Assembly: GCA_021785655.1 (NCBI GenBank)
Contig: JAJYET010000024.1
Coordinates: 1 to 37,279 of the forward strand
DNA from: a bacterium
Lineage (GTDB): Bacteria; Chloroflexota; Dormibacteria; Aeolococcales; Bog-877
Direction: 5' to 3'
Length of the DNA stretch: 37,279 nucleotides
The notes beneath the pieces were generated by a model. The model saw nothing but the letters and a program-made list of their open reading frames with translations. It was not told the DNA's origin and did not search any database. Below, piece after piece: positions 24,307 to 32,614 of this stretch. The position numbers and the translations under genes are program-made. Position 1 is the stretch's first letter. The number at the start of each line of letters is the position of its first letter.

Positions 24307-25406
24307 GCCTCTCGGTCGGGATCGTGGGGCTGCCCAACGCCGGGAAGTCGACCCTCTTCAACGCCCTCACCAGGGCCCACGCCGCGGTCGGAGCCTTCCC
24401 GTTCACCACCATCGACCCCTCCACCGGGGTGGTCCCGGTCCCCGACCCCCGCCTGGAGCGGCTGGCCCAGGTCTTCCAACCCCCGCGGGTCATCCCCGCC
24501 ACCGTGACCTTCACCGACATCGCCGGCCTGGTCCGCGGCGCCCACCGCGGGGAGGGGCTGGGCAACCAGTTCCTCGGCCACATCCGCAGCGCGGACGCCA
24601 TCGCCTTCGTGCTGCGCTGTTTTTCTGCCTCCGACGTGGGCCACGTCGAGGGAGAGGTGGACCCCGTCCGGGACCTGGAGATCCTGGAGCTGGAGCTGGC
24701 GCTGGCGGACCTGGCCACCCTGGAGCGCCGGCTGGACCGGGTGGGCCGGGTGGCCAGGGCCGGAGCCGGGGGCAAGCAGGCACGCGCCGAGGTGGAGCTG
24801 ATCGAGAGGCTGCGGCAGGAGCTGGAGAAGGGGCAGCCGGTCCGGACGATGGAGGTGGCGGAGGAGGACGCGGCGCTCCTCCGCGAATTCCAACTGCTGA
24901 CCGCCAAGCCGGTGGTCGTGGTGGGCAACGTGGACGAGGCCTCGCTCCAAGGGGAGCTTCCAGCGGTGGCCCTGCCGGTGCGGGAGCGGGTGCTGGAGGA
25001 GGGTGCGGAGTTCGTCGCCGTATCGGCCAAGTTGGAGGCGGAGCTCGCCGAACTCGAGCCCGCCGAGGCCCAGGAGTTCCTCTCCCAGATGGGCCTCTCT
25101 GAGACCGGTCTTGGACAGCTGAGCGCGGCCGGCTACCGCGCCCTCTCCCTCCTCACCTTCTTCACCGCGGGGGAGAAGGAGGTGAGGGCTTGGACGGTGC
25201 GCCAGGGGGCAACCGCTGTCGATGCCGCCGCCGCTATCCACACGGACTTCGCCAAGGGCTTCATCCGGGCCGAGGTCTGCCGGTGGGACGAACTGGTGGC
25301 GGCTGGCGGCTACGCCGGAGTCCGGGAGCGCGGGCAGCGCCGGCTGGAGGGGCGGGAGTACCTGACCCAGGACGGCGACGTGATGCACTTCCTGTTCAAC
25401 GTCTAG
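24303..25406 (+). CDS. ychF: YchF/OLA1-family ribosome-associated ATPase
   Basis: Universally conserved P-loop protein of the Obg group that prefers ATP to GTP and associates with ribosomes and stress responses. The 367-residue length is typical. G1 is GLPNAGKST, switch I contains FPFTTIDPSTGVV, G3 is DIAGLVRGAHRGEGLGNQFL, and the G4 position reads VGNVDEAS, the non-canonical NxxE form that goes with ATP use. A helical coiled-coil insert follows the G domain, and the last 85 residues are the TGS domain (LLTFFTAGEKEVRAWTVRQG...FIRAEV...YLTQDGDVMHFLFNV). The start is a TTG overlapping the HAD stop by four bases; it leads straight into the family's usual first residues. Confidence 0.96.
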   Translation: MSLSVGIVGLPNAGKSTLFNALTRAHAAVGAFPFTTIDPSTGVVPVPDPRLERLAQVFQPPRVIPATVTFTDIAGLVRGAHRGEGLGNQFLGHIRSADAIAFVLRCFSASDVGHVEGEVDPVRDLEILELELALADLATLERRLDRVGRVARAGAGGKQARAEVELIERLRQELEKGQPVRTMEVAEEDAALLREFQLLTAKPVVVVGNVDEASLQGELPAVALPVRERVLEEGAEFVAVSAKLEAELAELEPAEAQEFLSQMGLSETGLGQLSAAGYRALSLLTFFTAGEKEVRAWTVRQGATAVDAAAAIHTDFAKGFIRAEVCRWDELVAAGGYAGVRERGQRRLEGREYLTQDGDVMHFLFNV

Positions 25407-25422
25407 ACGGGGCTCTCGGAAC

Positions 25423-25442
25423 CCGGGGCGGTCGCCGCCCGG
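25423..25442. terminator. GC-rich hairpin after ychF
   Basis: CCGGGGCGG-TCG-CCGCCCGG pairs over eight positions with one bulged G, 17 bases after the ychF stop. It has no T-run. It is a plausible transcript end for the HAD-ychF unit. Confidence 0.4.
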
Positions 25443-25518
25443 CGGCACGCTCCCGGTGGCGGGCCAGTGAGCTGGCAGGTGGGCCATTGGCCGAAGCGCG
25501 GGGGCTATCCTTGCGCCG

Positions 25519-26253
25519 ATGGGTCGCACGGTTTCCCCGCCGGGCAGCCTTCCGCGGGCCGCCAGGGGGTTGGCGGTGGCCACGGTGGTGGCCGCGGTCC
25601 TGAGCGTCTTCATCGCCGGTCCCGTCCGGACGGCGGCCCCGCTGCCGGCGGCCCTGGCCGCCGCCCTGCGCCAGGCGCTCTGGTCCGCCGGCGACGGCGG
25701 CGGAGCCTTCGTCGTTCTTTGGACCCGCGTCGGCGACCAGCGGCTGCTGGAGACCGGCGGACTGGCCGGTGGGGGGGCGGCCTCCGGCCCCGGAGTCGCC
25801 GGGGCATACGTGGCCCTGGTGGCAGGAAGCTTCTCCGTGCCGCCGCCTCCTCCCACCCCCACGGCAACATCGCCCGGGCCCGTCCGTCACCAGCGCTACC
25901 TGGAGGTGGTCGTGCCGGTGGTCACCGCTCTCGCCTCATCGAGCCCGGACTACCGCTCGCCCTCTGGCTACCTCTGGAGCTACCTCAACGCGGCCCCGCC
26001 CCTGTGGCGGCTGGGCCCGGTCCACAGCGGCCAGCTCCCGGCGCTGCAGCCGACGACGCCCGGCACCGTGCCGGACGTGGAGTGGCTGAACATCGCTCAG
26101 GCCCTGGGGGTCCTCGGCCGGGCTCATCTCGCGGTCTCGGTGGGGAGACTGGCCGCCGGGCCGGTATCCGGAACAGTCGTTCAGGAGGTCCCTCCACCCG
26201 GGACCCACGCCCGTCCGGGTGAGGTGGTCCGCCTCACCCTCTGGGAGCCCTGA
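25519..26253 (+). CDS. Membrane-anchored extracytoplasmic protein with a single PASTA domain
   Basis: A 244-residue protein with an N-terminal membrane segment (RGLAVATVVAAVLSVFIAG, about residues 16-34) and the rest outside the cell. The middle (about 45-180) is not recognised and contains a PPPPPTPT linker. The last 62 residues form a PASTA domain: VPDVEWLNIAQALGVLGRA, then GTVVQEVPPPGTHARPGEVVRLTLW, the pattern that binds muropeptides or beta-lactam-like stems in PknB-type kinases and PBPs. There is no kinase or transpeptidase domain, so it may be a cell-wall sensor or scaffold. TATCCT (25506-25511) ends seven bases before ATG 25519 with no ribosome site, again a leaderless arrangement. 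Confidence 0.75.
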   Translation: MGRTVSPPGSLPRAARGLAVATVVAAVLSVFIAGPVRTAAPLPAALAAALRQALWSAGDGGGAFVVLWTRVGDQRLLETGGLAGGGAASGPGVAGAYVALVAGSFSVPPPPPTPTATSPGPVRHQRYLEVVVPVVTALASSSPDYRSPSGYLWSYLNAAPPLWRLGPVHSGQLPALQPTTPGTVPDVEWLNIAQALGVLGRAHLAVSVGRLAAGPVSGTVVQEVPPPGTHARPGEVVRLTLWEP

Positions 26254-26455
26254 GGCTGCGGTCACCACACGCCCTCGTGGGCCCGGCATCTCCCCGGACG
26301 GTTCGGACCGGGCTGTCCCGCAGCCAGGGAGGCCCTCCTTCAACAGGGAGTCGCGGCGCGCCCGCTTCGAGCCCGCTGGGCGCAGGGGCCCGGGCCGCAC
26401 GGACCCCTGGGCTGGCGCCTCTGGTCACGGCACTTCCGGGTCGTGCCCGTACTGA

Positions 26456-26638
26456 TCAAAGTCCCCGGGGCTCGTCCGCCCCGCTGGGCGGCGACGGCCG
26501 TTCGATCGAGGTCTCGGCGACCATCCGGGCGGCCGGGGTTTCACCGCCAGCCCCTTGTGGCCGGCCCCTCAGCCTGGGGTTCCTGAACTGTTCATGGCAG
26601 CGATCACAGGTCGGCACAAACCTGCGAACGTAGGGCAT
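26456..26638 (-). CDS. Possible 60-residue Cys-pair protein, function unknown
   Basis: A short minus-strand frame starts at ATG 26638 with MPYVRRFVPTCDRCHEQF, a CxxC-type pair that resembles half of a zinc ribbon. Its first 25 codons use A/T-ending triplets (GTT, TTT, TGT, CAT) more than neighbouring genes, and the DNA here is visibly less G+C-rich. It lies directly beside a decayed recombinase and may be a fragment of the same mobile element. The rest of the 26254-26645 gap shows nothing I can name. Confidence 0.25.
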   Translation of the reverse strand: MPYVRRFVPTCDRCHEQFRNPRLRGRPQGAGGETPAARMVAETSIERPSPPSGADEPRGL

Positions 26639-26649
26639 GCTGTGGAGAT

Positions 26650-26820
26650 GAGCCGGGGCAGTGGGCGCGCAGCCGGCACATCCATCCCCGCACCGCCATG
26701 CACTGGTTTCCGGCTAGCTCCCTCCCCGCTCTCGCTCGACAGCTACCGTCCGGGACCACCCTGGTCGAGGAGGCTCTGCCGAGTGGGCCTGAGCACGTGG
26801 CGCTCTATGCCCGCGTCTCG
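26650..26820 (+). pseudogene. Remnant of an IS607-family serine recombinase (TnpA), N-terminal part
   Basis: One frame reads QWARSRHIHPRTAMHWF, then LARQLPSGTTLVEE, then HVALYARVS. This is the order and spacing of IS607 TnpA: a MerR-like helix-turn-helix (HPxTAxxWF), the beta hairpin around LPSGT, and the first strand of the serine-recombinase catalytic domain (ALYARVS, whose Ser is the nucleophile). After ALYARVSWRG the reading loses all similarity, and it stops at 26887-26889. About 55 of some 200 residues survive, and no clear in-frame start remains: the nearby ATG at 26648 is in another frame. No TnpB gene or terminal repeats are seen. The break coincides with the end of the opposing recombinase fragment. 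Confidence 0.65.
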
Positions 26821-27263
26821 TGGCGCGGGACGCAATCGAGCGGACCCCTGGGTGAATCCTCGGCCGTGCCCGGCGTGTTCAATTGCTGACGGCACAAGGG
26901 CCCGGACGACCGAACCTCTCGCCGATCCTCCGCAATGGCACCTCGCCGGGCGACCAGCCACACGAGCTCTTGGCGTGCGCTGAAGTCGAGGTTGTCAAGG
27001 CCGCCCCGCACCTGAGTCGTGAACCGATCGAGGGACTGCAGGATGACCTCGAACCGCCCGCGTTGGCCATCCTGCTCCTGGAAGCTCCTCTGCTCAGCCT
27101 CCACCATCTCGCGCCGGGCCCGCACCTTCCCAACCCGGGAGAGAAGCTCGCCTTCATCGAACTCTCCAATCTGGAAAAGGTCGAGCAGCCTGTCCTCTTG
27201 GCGCCGCAAGGATGCCAGGTGACTGGAGACGGCCTGTGCGGCCGTGGGTGCACGTGTGAACCG
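26805..27263 (-). pseudogene. Remnant of a large serine recombinase, C-terminal coiled-coil part
   Basis: The minus-strand frame carries the typical C-terminal region of large serine recombinases: LRRQEDRLLDLFQIGEFDEGEL, then a helix of RARREMVEAEQRSF type, then the family's closing pattern RGGLDNLDFSARQELVWLV. In intact proteins this follows the zinc-ribbon domain and ends within about 30 residues of that pattern. Here the catalytic and zinc-ribbon domains are missing: upstream the frame runs into the glycosyltransferase gene read in the wrong phase. It is therefore a broken tail about 130 codons long, pointing at the IS607 fragment. Probably two separate insertions that decayed in the same spot. 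Confidence 0.6.
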
Positions 27264-27349
27264 AGGGGAGCGGAGCGGGCACTGCACGGTGGTCGGCGGC
27301 CGCGCGCCGCCTCTGGTACCCACGTCCGCGCCCGGCCGGTACCGCCCGC

Positions 27350-28036
27350 CTACAGCACAGGCTGAGCGTCCGCCTCGCGCGCCTGCCCGCCGCTGATGTA
27401 GTGCAGGCCCAGCATCGCTGACAGAACCGCAGCTCGCCGCTCGCGGGCACCCTCGGGATTGGTCAGGGGGTTCAGCAGGGTGGGCGCCTGCGGCAGCCCA
27501 GCCAGGAGTGCCAGCTGGGCCAAAGTGTCCTTGCCCAACGGCTGGTGGAAGTAGGACTGGCTCGCCTGGGCGGCTCCCACGGCTCCGTCCCCCAGGTACA
27601 CCTGGGACAGATAGGCGTCCAGGATCTGGGTCTTGGTGAGGTGGTCGGTGATCTTGAGGGCCAGGACGATGTCGACCCAGCGCCCCCAGATGGACCGGTC
27701 GGAGCCATTCATGTAAAGGTCCTCCGCCAGCTGCTCGGTGAGGGTTGATCCGCCCTGGCAGGTGCATTGGTGGGCCAGGTCGTAGGTGGCGGCGCGGACC
27801 AGGCCCTGGACGTTGATCCCGTGGTCCTGATAGAAGTTCTCGTCCTCCACCGCGATCACAGCCTCCGCAAGGTACCGCGGCACCTGCCCGGGGGTCAGCG
27901 GCTGGGTGTGGTGAAGCTGGTCGATGCGGCTCACCTGAGCGCGCAGGCCCAGCGTCGTGGGGGTGGCGATCCAGGTGCCGGCCCAGAGGCAGGTCACCAG
28001 CAGCACAAGGACTGCGAGAGGCCTCACCAAGACCAT
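27350..28036 (-). CDS. Monofunctional peptidoglycan glycosyltransferase (GT51)
   Basis: Polymerises lipid II into glycan strands outside the membrane. The 228-residue protein has an N-terminal membrane anchor (VRPLAVLVLLVTCLWAGTWIA), then the GT51 blocks: AVIAVEDENFYQDHGIN (catalytic Glu), GGSTLTEQLAEDLYM, KITDHLTKTQILDAYLSQVYLGDGAVGAAQAS and LALLAGLPQAPTLLNPLTN. It ends soon after the domain; the transpeptidase half of class A PBPs is absent, and no frame downstream resumes it. So it is either a true MtgA-like enzyme or the front of a PBP cut by the recombinase fragment, whose similarity begins about 90 bases beyond its stop. ATG 28036 is chosen because the anchor follows at once. Confidence 0.85.
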   Translation of the reverse strand: MVLVRPLAVLVLLVTCLWAGTWIATPTTLGLRAQVSRIDQLHHTQPLTPGQVPRYLAEAVIAVEDENFYQDHGINVQGLVRAATYDLAHQCTCQGGSTLTEQLAEDLYMNGSDRSIWGRWVDIVLALKITDHLTKTQILDAYLSQVYLGDGAVGAAQASQSYFHQPLGKDTLAQLALLAGLPQAPTLLNPLTNPEGARERRAAVLSAMLGLHYISGGQAREADAQPVL

Positions 28037-29072
28037 GGCCGCTCGTACTTGCCCGGCCCGGTCACCCTCTGGGTGCTGAGCAGTGCGGCACCGGCCGGTC
28101 CCGTACCGCTGCCGGAGGCATCCCTGTCCGGGGCCGTGGGCCAGAACTCCGGGATCGCCTGGTGGCCCTTGCAGGGAGACCCTGGCCCCGGCACCAGCAG
28201 ACGTCGCAAGTTCGCGGCACACCCCAGGCGCTCAGGGCAGACCCACATGATTGCCTGGGACTCAGATGCGTCAGCTGCGGCGGACGGAAGGAGACTCACG
28301 GACCTCCGATCCTGGGAGACGCCAGCGACATCCCCTCAGTTCGGCGCCGACGCGGGGTGCCCGGCCGTGACGGGGCTCATCTCCCGGTTCCATTTGTTCG
28401 AAGAAGTGCTCAGTAGCCGGTCCCGCCCGAACCCGGCGACGGGGATGGGTTCGTGGCCCCCTCCACCAAGGGTAACGGGGGCGGCGTGGTCTTGGTTCTT
28501 CTCCGATATCCCGATCCCGGCCATGGGGCTGCGGACTGGGGTGCAAGGCGACACGCGGCAAGGCGGTGAGCGGAATGGCGCCGCCATGCTCGGCAATGCG
28601 AGGGAGCGGACCGCAAGGGTCCACCGGCAGGGGGCGGGAGGCGGGGAACCGGGTTTGAATGGCCAGGTGCTGGCTCCTCCTGTCCGTGCTGACGGTGGGG
28701 CGCGGCAGCATCCCGTGAGTTGCTGCCACTTGGGAGAACCGCCAAGAGCGGCGGCCAGTCGCCGGACGCGATCGGGGGCCGGGAGGGCCCGGCACCCGGG
28801 GGGCTACCCGGCGGTCCCCTCCCTGCGACCAGCTCAACAGTCGCCCAGGGGCAGGCCGTTTCGATCATCGGGGGGGGCGATAGGCGGCTGGCGCAGGGTG
28901 TCCTGATGCCCCGCCGATGCTCTCCTGACGGGTGTCCTGACGCCAGGCTTGGAAGCCACTCTGGAAGGCATCGATGGCCCGCCAACCGCACGTCGTCACG
29001 CGAGGTCCGCCGCCCCGTAGGGAGCCCCCGTCGCGGGAGCGCCCCCGTTCGGAGCACGTGACGGTCGGGGTG
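28037..29072. other. About 1 kb without a supportable gene
   Basis: Long frames on both strands here are Arg/Pro/Gly-rich and show no domain pattern. A 14-base direct repeat with one mismatch (GGTGTCCTGATGCC at 28897-28910 and GGTGTCCTGACGCC at 28931-28944, 34 bases apart) is the only structure I could see. It lies between a decayed recombinase region and a frameshifted gene, so it is probably worn accessory DNA. Confidence 0.4.
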
Positions 29073-29282
29073 ATGATGACCCGGGCAGAGCGCGGCGCCC
29101 TCGCCATCAGCGCTGCGGCGGCCGCCGCCAGGCGCGCGGCCTTCAATGTGGAGCTGGATGCCGCCACCGAGCTGGCAGCCGTCATCGCCAAACGGGTGCC
29201 CCTGGCGGGCTACCATCCCGGCGGGACCGGGGAGAGCTACTTGGAGGCGTTCAGCCGCCGGCTCCAGGCGCGGCTGGCATAG
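29073..29282 (+). CDS. Possible small helical protein (69 residues), unknown
   Basis: ATG 29073 (or the next ATG, or GTG 29058) opens a frame with amino-acid composition unlike its surroundings: an Ala-rich helix AISAAAAAARRAAFNVEL, then DAATELAAVIAKRVPLAGYHPGG, ending in a short basic helix SRRLQARLA. It has no membrane segment or signal. I know no family. A loose GGTCGGGG precedes the start. It ends 103 bases before the stop of the convergent AIM24 gene. It might be genuine or a lucky frame in G+C-rich DNA. Confidence 0.35.
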   Translation: MMTRAERGALAISAAAAAARRAAFNVELDAATELAAVIAKRVPLAGYHPGGTGESYLEAFSRRLQARLA

Positions 29283-29385
29283 ATCCCCACCCCGACGGGA
29301 CGGTGGCCGAAGGGCTGAGATGGAATCTTGCCCGCCCGGACCCGGATCGGGCCGACGGCAGGTGACCTCGGCGGGCTGGGCGGTG

Positions 29386-30041
29386 TCAGCGGGACTGGAG
29401 CGGTAGATAGGGGACGAGTTCGGCGGCCAGCTTGGGGAGGGTCAAAGAGTGAAGCAGGACCGTTCCTGGCCCGGTCAGCTCCACCAGGAAAGCCCCATTT
29501 CCCCCGAAGAGCTTGTTGGCGATCCCGGGGATGGTGCGAATCTGGAAGGGCATGGAGGCGGGGAACAGGCCCACATGACCGGGATGCACGAGGAGTTGCT
29601 CACCGGGGTTGAGATCGCGACGCACCAGCTCCCCAGAGAGCTCGATGAAGGCGCGACCGCGACCGGAGATCTTCTGCAGGATGAAGCCCTCGCCGCCGAA
29701 CAGCGCCGAGCCCAGGCGGCGCTGGAAGCCCACCGAGATGTCGACCTCGCCGAAGGCGCAAACGAAGCCGTGCCGATGAAGGAGGAATCCTCCGGCGTCG
29801 AGATCGATCGGGACGATCTGGCCCGGGAGCTTGGTGGCGAAGGCCACTTCTCCCACCGCTCCCTCGGCCGTGTAGCGAGTGAGGAAGATGGTGGAACCTC
29901 CGGTGGCGCGACGCAGCGCTCCGAACACTCCTCCCCCGCCTGCCGAGGTGTGCATCCTGACTCCAGGTGACATCCACGAGAGCTCGCCGCCTCGGCGAGT
30001 AGGGTCTCCCCCGGCTGGAGGCTCACCTCCAAGACTGGCAT
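29386..30041 (-). pseudogene. AIM24-family protein (TIGR00266/DUF124) with a one-base frameshift near its start
   Basis: From about residue 20 the reading is a clean AIM24-type beta-rich protein: GELSWMSPGVRMHTSAGG, GSTIFLTRYTAEG, then VGEVAFATKLPGQIVPIDL, GEVDISVGFQRRLGSALFGGEGFILQKISG and GNKLFGGNGAFLVELTG-like blocks. The expected first residues MPVLEVSLQPGETLLAEA begin at ATG 30041, but in a different frame. Adding one G near 29986-29991 joins the two as LLAEAGELSWMSPG with nothing lost, giving a normal 218-residue protein. So either the gene has lost one base or the sequence has an error in a short G/C run. The bacterial family's function is unknown; it is often membrane- or stress-associated. 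As it stands the gene would yield a truncated peptide unless a downstream start is used. Confidence 0.8.
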
Positions 30042-30134
30042 CGTGGTGCCCGTAACCCTGGATTCCACACCACACCTCCCGTAGTGGTCGCTCACGCAGG
30101 GAACGATCTTGCGATCCCGAGCCCGTCGGGCGGA

Positions 30135-30341
30135 TCGCTGAAGTCGCTGACCCCACTCCTGGCGAGCACCCAGATCCCCAATCGAGTCTGGGCGTGCACC
30201 TTCGACCCGGGAAGCAACGTGGTCGACGTCTACGTCAGCTACCTGCGCCGCAAGCTGAACCGTCCCGGGCTGGTCCCCCTGCTCCAAACCGTCCGGGGGG
30301 TCGGCCACCGGTTGCTCTCGGGTGACGCCGAGCCCGAGTGA
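30135..30341 (+). pseudogene. C-terminal stub of an OmpR/PhoB-type response regulator
   Basis: The frame contains the second half of a winged-helix DNA-binding domain: TQIPNRVWACTFDPGSNVVD, VYVSYLRRKLNRPG and LLQTVRGVGHRLL, almost a textbook match to the recognition helix and final hairpin of OmpR-class regulators. Before it only SLTP recalls the first strand, and about 15 residues of the expected helix are missing. No receiver domain with its phospho-Asp is found upstream. The stub ends 90 bases before the PepSY gene on the same strand, where response regulators of this class are commonly neighbours, so it is probably the relic of the regulator that once controlled that gene. Confidence 0.7.
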
Positions 30342-30430
30342 GGGAGTTCTCACTCTCCGCCAACCCCCCGTTCACGAAGGGCGGCCAGAGTGAAACCCAG
30401 GGATTCACCCGCAACAGAAGGAGACTCGCA

Positions 30431-30988
30431 ATGAAGGTGCCAGTGATCGGAACGGCGGTGGGCGCGGTGGCGGTGGCCGGCGGCGCGGCGGCGATCGTAC
30501 TCACCACGGGCGGGGCGAGCGCAGCCATCCCGGCCAAGGTCAGCCTGGCCTCGGCCTCCAGCCCGGCAGCCGCTGCCGCCGACCAGGCGGCGCTGAGCTA
30601 CGTCGATCAGCACTTCACCGGGGCTGGCGCCGCGGCGGTGCTCAAGACCGAGGCGGACACCGAGCATGGGATCCCGGTCTACGACGTGCTGGTGAAGGCG
30701 CCCAACGGGACGATCTACTCGCTGTCGATCCGGACCAGCAACGATTCCGTGCTGGCGGCACATCCGGCGGAGAGTCAGGCAGCCCCGGCCACCACGACCC
30801 CGGGCAGCAGTTCCCCCGACACCCAGACTCCCGCGGCGACCAGCTCCAAGGACGCCCCCGATGCCCAGCAGACGCCCGAGCCGAAGCAAACTCCGGAGCC
30901 GGCCTCCAGCTCCCAGCGCAACGCAAACGACTCGCAGGATTCCAAGGACCAGCAGCAGAACAGCAGCCAGACCAAGACCGACAGCTGA
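30431..30988 (+). CDS. Exported PepSY-domain protein with Ser/Thr/Pro/Gln-rich tail
   Basis: A 185-residue protein with an N-terminal signal or anchor (VPVIGTAVGAVAVAGGAAAIVLTTG) and a single PepSY-like domain (about 45-110: AALSYVDQHFTGAGAAAVLKTEADTEHG, IPVYDVLVKAPNGTIYSLSI). A low-complexity tail rich in Ser, Thr, Pro, Gln and Lys (TPEPKQTPEPA, SKDQQQNSSQ) follows. PepSY domains outside the membrane often inhibit peptidases or bind ligands; here the role is unknown. ATG 30431 follows AAGGAGA at seven bases. It lies behind a response-regulator stub, and a terminator hairpin follows 28 bases after the stop, so it is now a single-gene transcript. Confidence 0.75.
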   Translation: MKVPVIGTAVGAVAVAGGAAAIVLTTGGASAAIPAKVSLASASSPAAAAADQAALSYVDQHFTGAGAAAVLKTEADTEHGIPVYDVLVKAPNGTIYSLSIRTSNDSVLAAHPAESQAAPATTTPGSSSPDTQTPAATSSKDAPDAQQTPEPKQTPEPASSSQRNANDSQDSKDQQQNSSQTKTDS

Positions 30989-31016
30989 CCCTGACAGCCG
31001 ACCATCCCCTTCCCCC

Positions 31017-31060
31017 GGGGACCCCGCACGGCCCAGCCAGGCGGCCACGGGGTCCCCTTT
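31017..31060 (+). terminator. Terminator after the PepSY gene
   Basis: GGGGACCCCG (31017-31026) and CGGGGTCCCC (31048-31057) form a perfect 10-base-pair stem around a 21-base loop that can pair internally (GGCC with GGCC), followed by TTT. It is a convincing transcript end although the T-run is short. Confidence 0.6.
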
Positions 31061-31139
31061 GGGGTACGGGGGCTTTGGAATGTGCCCCATGCACACGTAG
31101 CCATGCCCCGGCGCAAGAGGGCCCAGGGAGGAACAGCTG

Positions 31140-32414
31140 GTGTCGCCAGTGACCAGCTGGACCGAGATCCCGGGGCCGATCCCGCGCCCGGGAGACGAGC
31201 CGCTGACCGGCACGGTGCGAGGGGGCCTCGGGGATCACCAGCGGAGATCGCGGGTCAGGTTTCCGCAAGCGGACCTGGTGCGGGCGACAGCCGTCCTGCT
31301 GGTCATCGTCATCCACGCTTCCCCTTGGCCCTCCCATGCCACCGCAGCGGCAGATGCTCTCTACTCAGACCTGAGCCTGGCAGCGAGGGTGTCCGTGCCG
31401 CTCTTCGTCGTGCTAAGCGGGCTTCTGCTCGCTCACGGGCACCCGCGGACGTCGGGAGCCGGTCGGTTCTGGACGCACCGCTTGCGCCGCACTCTGTTGC
31501 CCTGGCTTCCCTGGGCCCTGATCTACTTCGCCTTGACGGTTGGTTTCCAGGGCATGTCGCCGGCGCCATCTCAGAGTTGGGGTTGGTGGGCGGGTGGGGC
31601 TGGCCACCTCTTCTTCCTGCTGCTCATCCCGCAGCTCTACCTGCTGTACCGGCTCTGGCCCAAGGGCCCCCGCAGTTCGCTGGTGGCCCTGATCGTGGCC
31701 ATCCTGGTCCAGGTGGCATTTCAGCTCGGCCGAGTTCTGCTGCCGATCCGTGGCGGCCTGGGCCAGACCATCCTGCTCGACTACGGCTTTGAGGAGTCGC
31801 CCTTCTGGGTAGGGTACTTCGGACTGGGCATCTGGCTCGGACTCCACCCGGGGTGGATGACCCTCGGCGGCCGCTGGCTCTTGCTGGCCCTGCCGGCCTC
31901 GCTTGGCGCCCTGCTCCTCCTCTTTGCCGGCCTGCCGGGCCGGATCGCCACCAACTGGGGACCGTGGGTCCACGGCACCGGGGCCTTCTTGCGTCCATCG
32001 CTGCTGCTGCTGACCGGGCTCGTGTTCCTCGACCTGTGGCTGGCCGCCCCCAGGATCATGGCCTGGGGCGGCCTTCGGTTCGGCCGGATGGCGCAGAGCC
32101 TGAGCCGCCACTCCCTGGGGATCTACATCACCCACCCCATCTTCCTGCTGGGGGCCGGGCCACTTCTGGAGATCGCTCCGGGGCCCCTCTCGCTCCAACA
32201 GCCGCTGCCCGGGTCGCTGCTGCCGCTGTCCATCCTGGTCGTTGGTTCGGCGGCCTTCGGTTGGGGGTGCACCAAAGCTGTGGTGACCAGCCGGAGAACC
32301 GCCTGGACCGTGGGCGAGGGGGCGGCCGACCTCGGGCGAAGCATGAGTGGGACCATCGGGGCCAACAAGCGCCGAGGGGTTGCCCGCGTCAACTCGCCAC
32401 CCGGCCGGGAGTGA
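31140..32414 (+). CDS. Acyltransferase-3 family integral membrane protein
   Basis: A 424-residue polytopic protein of the acyltransferase-3 (OafA/YrhL-like) family, which acylates sugars, peptidoglycan or lipids using cytoplasmic acyl donors. The first membrane segment begins with the family's LVRATAVLLVIVIHAS, whose His is the catalytic candidate, followed by SVPLFVVLSGLLL and then the basic loop FWTHRLRRTLLPWLPW. About ten hydrophobic segments are seen, ending near LLPLSILVVGSAAFGWG. The closing SLSRHSLGIYITHPIFLLG block is also typical. The first 40 residues are polar and variable. GTG 31140 follows GGAGG at eight bases. The gene stands alone, so the substrate is open. Confidence 0.88.
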   Translation: MSPVTSWTEIPGPIPRPGDEPLTGTVRGGLGDHQRRSRVRFPQADLVRATAVLLVIVIHASPWPSHATAAADALYSDLSLAARVSVPLFVVLSGLLLAHGHPRTSGAGRFWTHRLRRTLLPWLPWALIYFALTVGFQGMSPAPSQSWGWWAGGAGHLFFLLLIPQLYLLYRLWPKGPRSSLVALIVAILVQVAFQLGRVLLPIRGGLGQTILLDYGFEESPFWVGYFGLGIWLGLHPGWMTLGGRWLLLALPASLGALLLLFAGLPGRIATNWGPWVHGTGAFLRPSLLLLTGLVFLDLWLAAPRIMAWGGLRFGRMAQSLSRHSLGIYITHPIFLLGAGPLLEIAPGPLSLQQPLPGSLLPLSILVVGSAAFGWGCTKAVVTSRRTAWTVGEGAADLGRSMSGTIGANKRRGVARVNSPPGRE

Positions 32415-32584
32415 AAGGACGGACAGCTCGATCTTCGCCAGAGCACCGCTGCAGGGCACTTCCTGACACGCTGGTTGCCGGTACCCATTGTCCCTGGGTA
32501 GGTTGAGACGCCCCGAGTCCGCCTCACGGCGGGCCACAGGCGGGAGCCACCACCTCAAGTTCCACGACGCTCCGGACAAGCTCT

Positions 32585-32614
32585 ACGATAGCGCACGTAC
32601 AGGTCGCGCTACGT
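32585..32614. other. Hairpin in the gap after the acyltransferase gene
   Basis: TAGCGC (32589-32594) and GCGCTA (32606-32611), extended by ACG and CGT with one bulge, form a nine-base-pair hairpin around an 11-base loop. There is no T-run. Apart from this the 32415-32793 gap contains only chance frames and an AAAAA run at 32763-32767, which on the minus strand follows a weak GC stem and may end the membrane-protein transcript. Confidence 0.3.
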
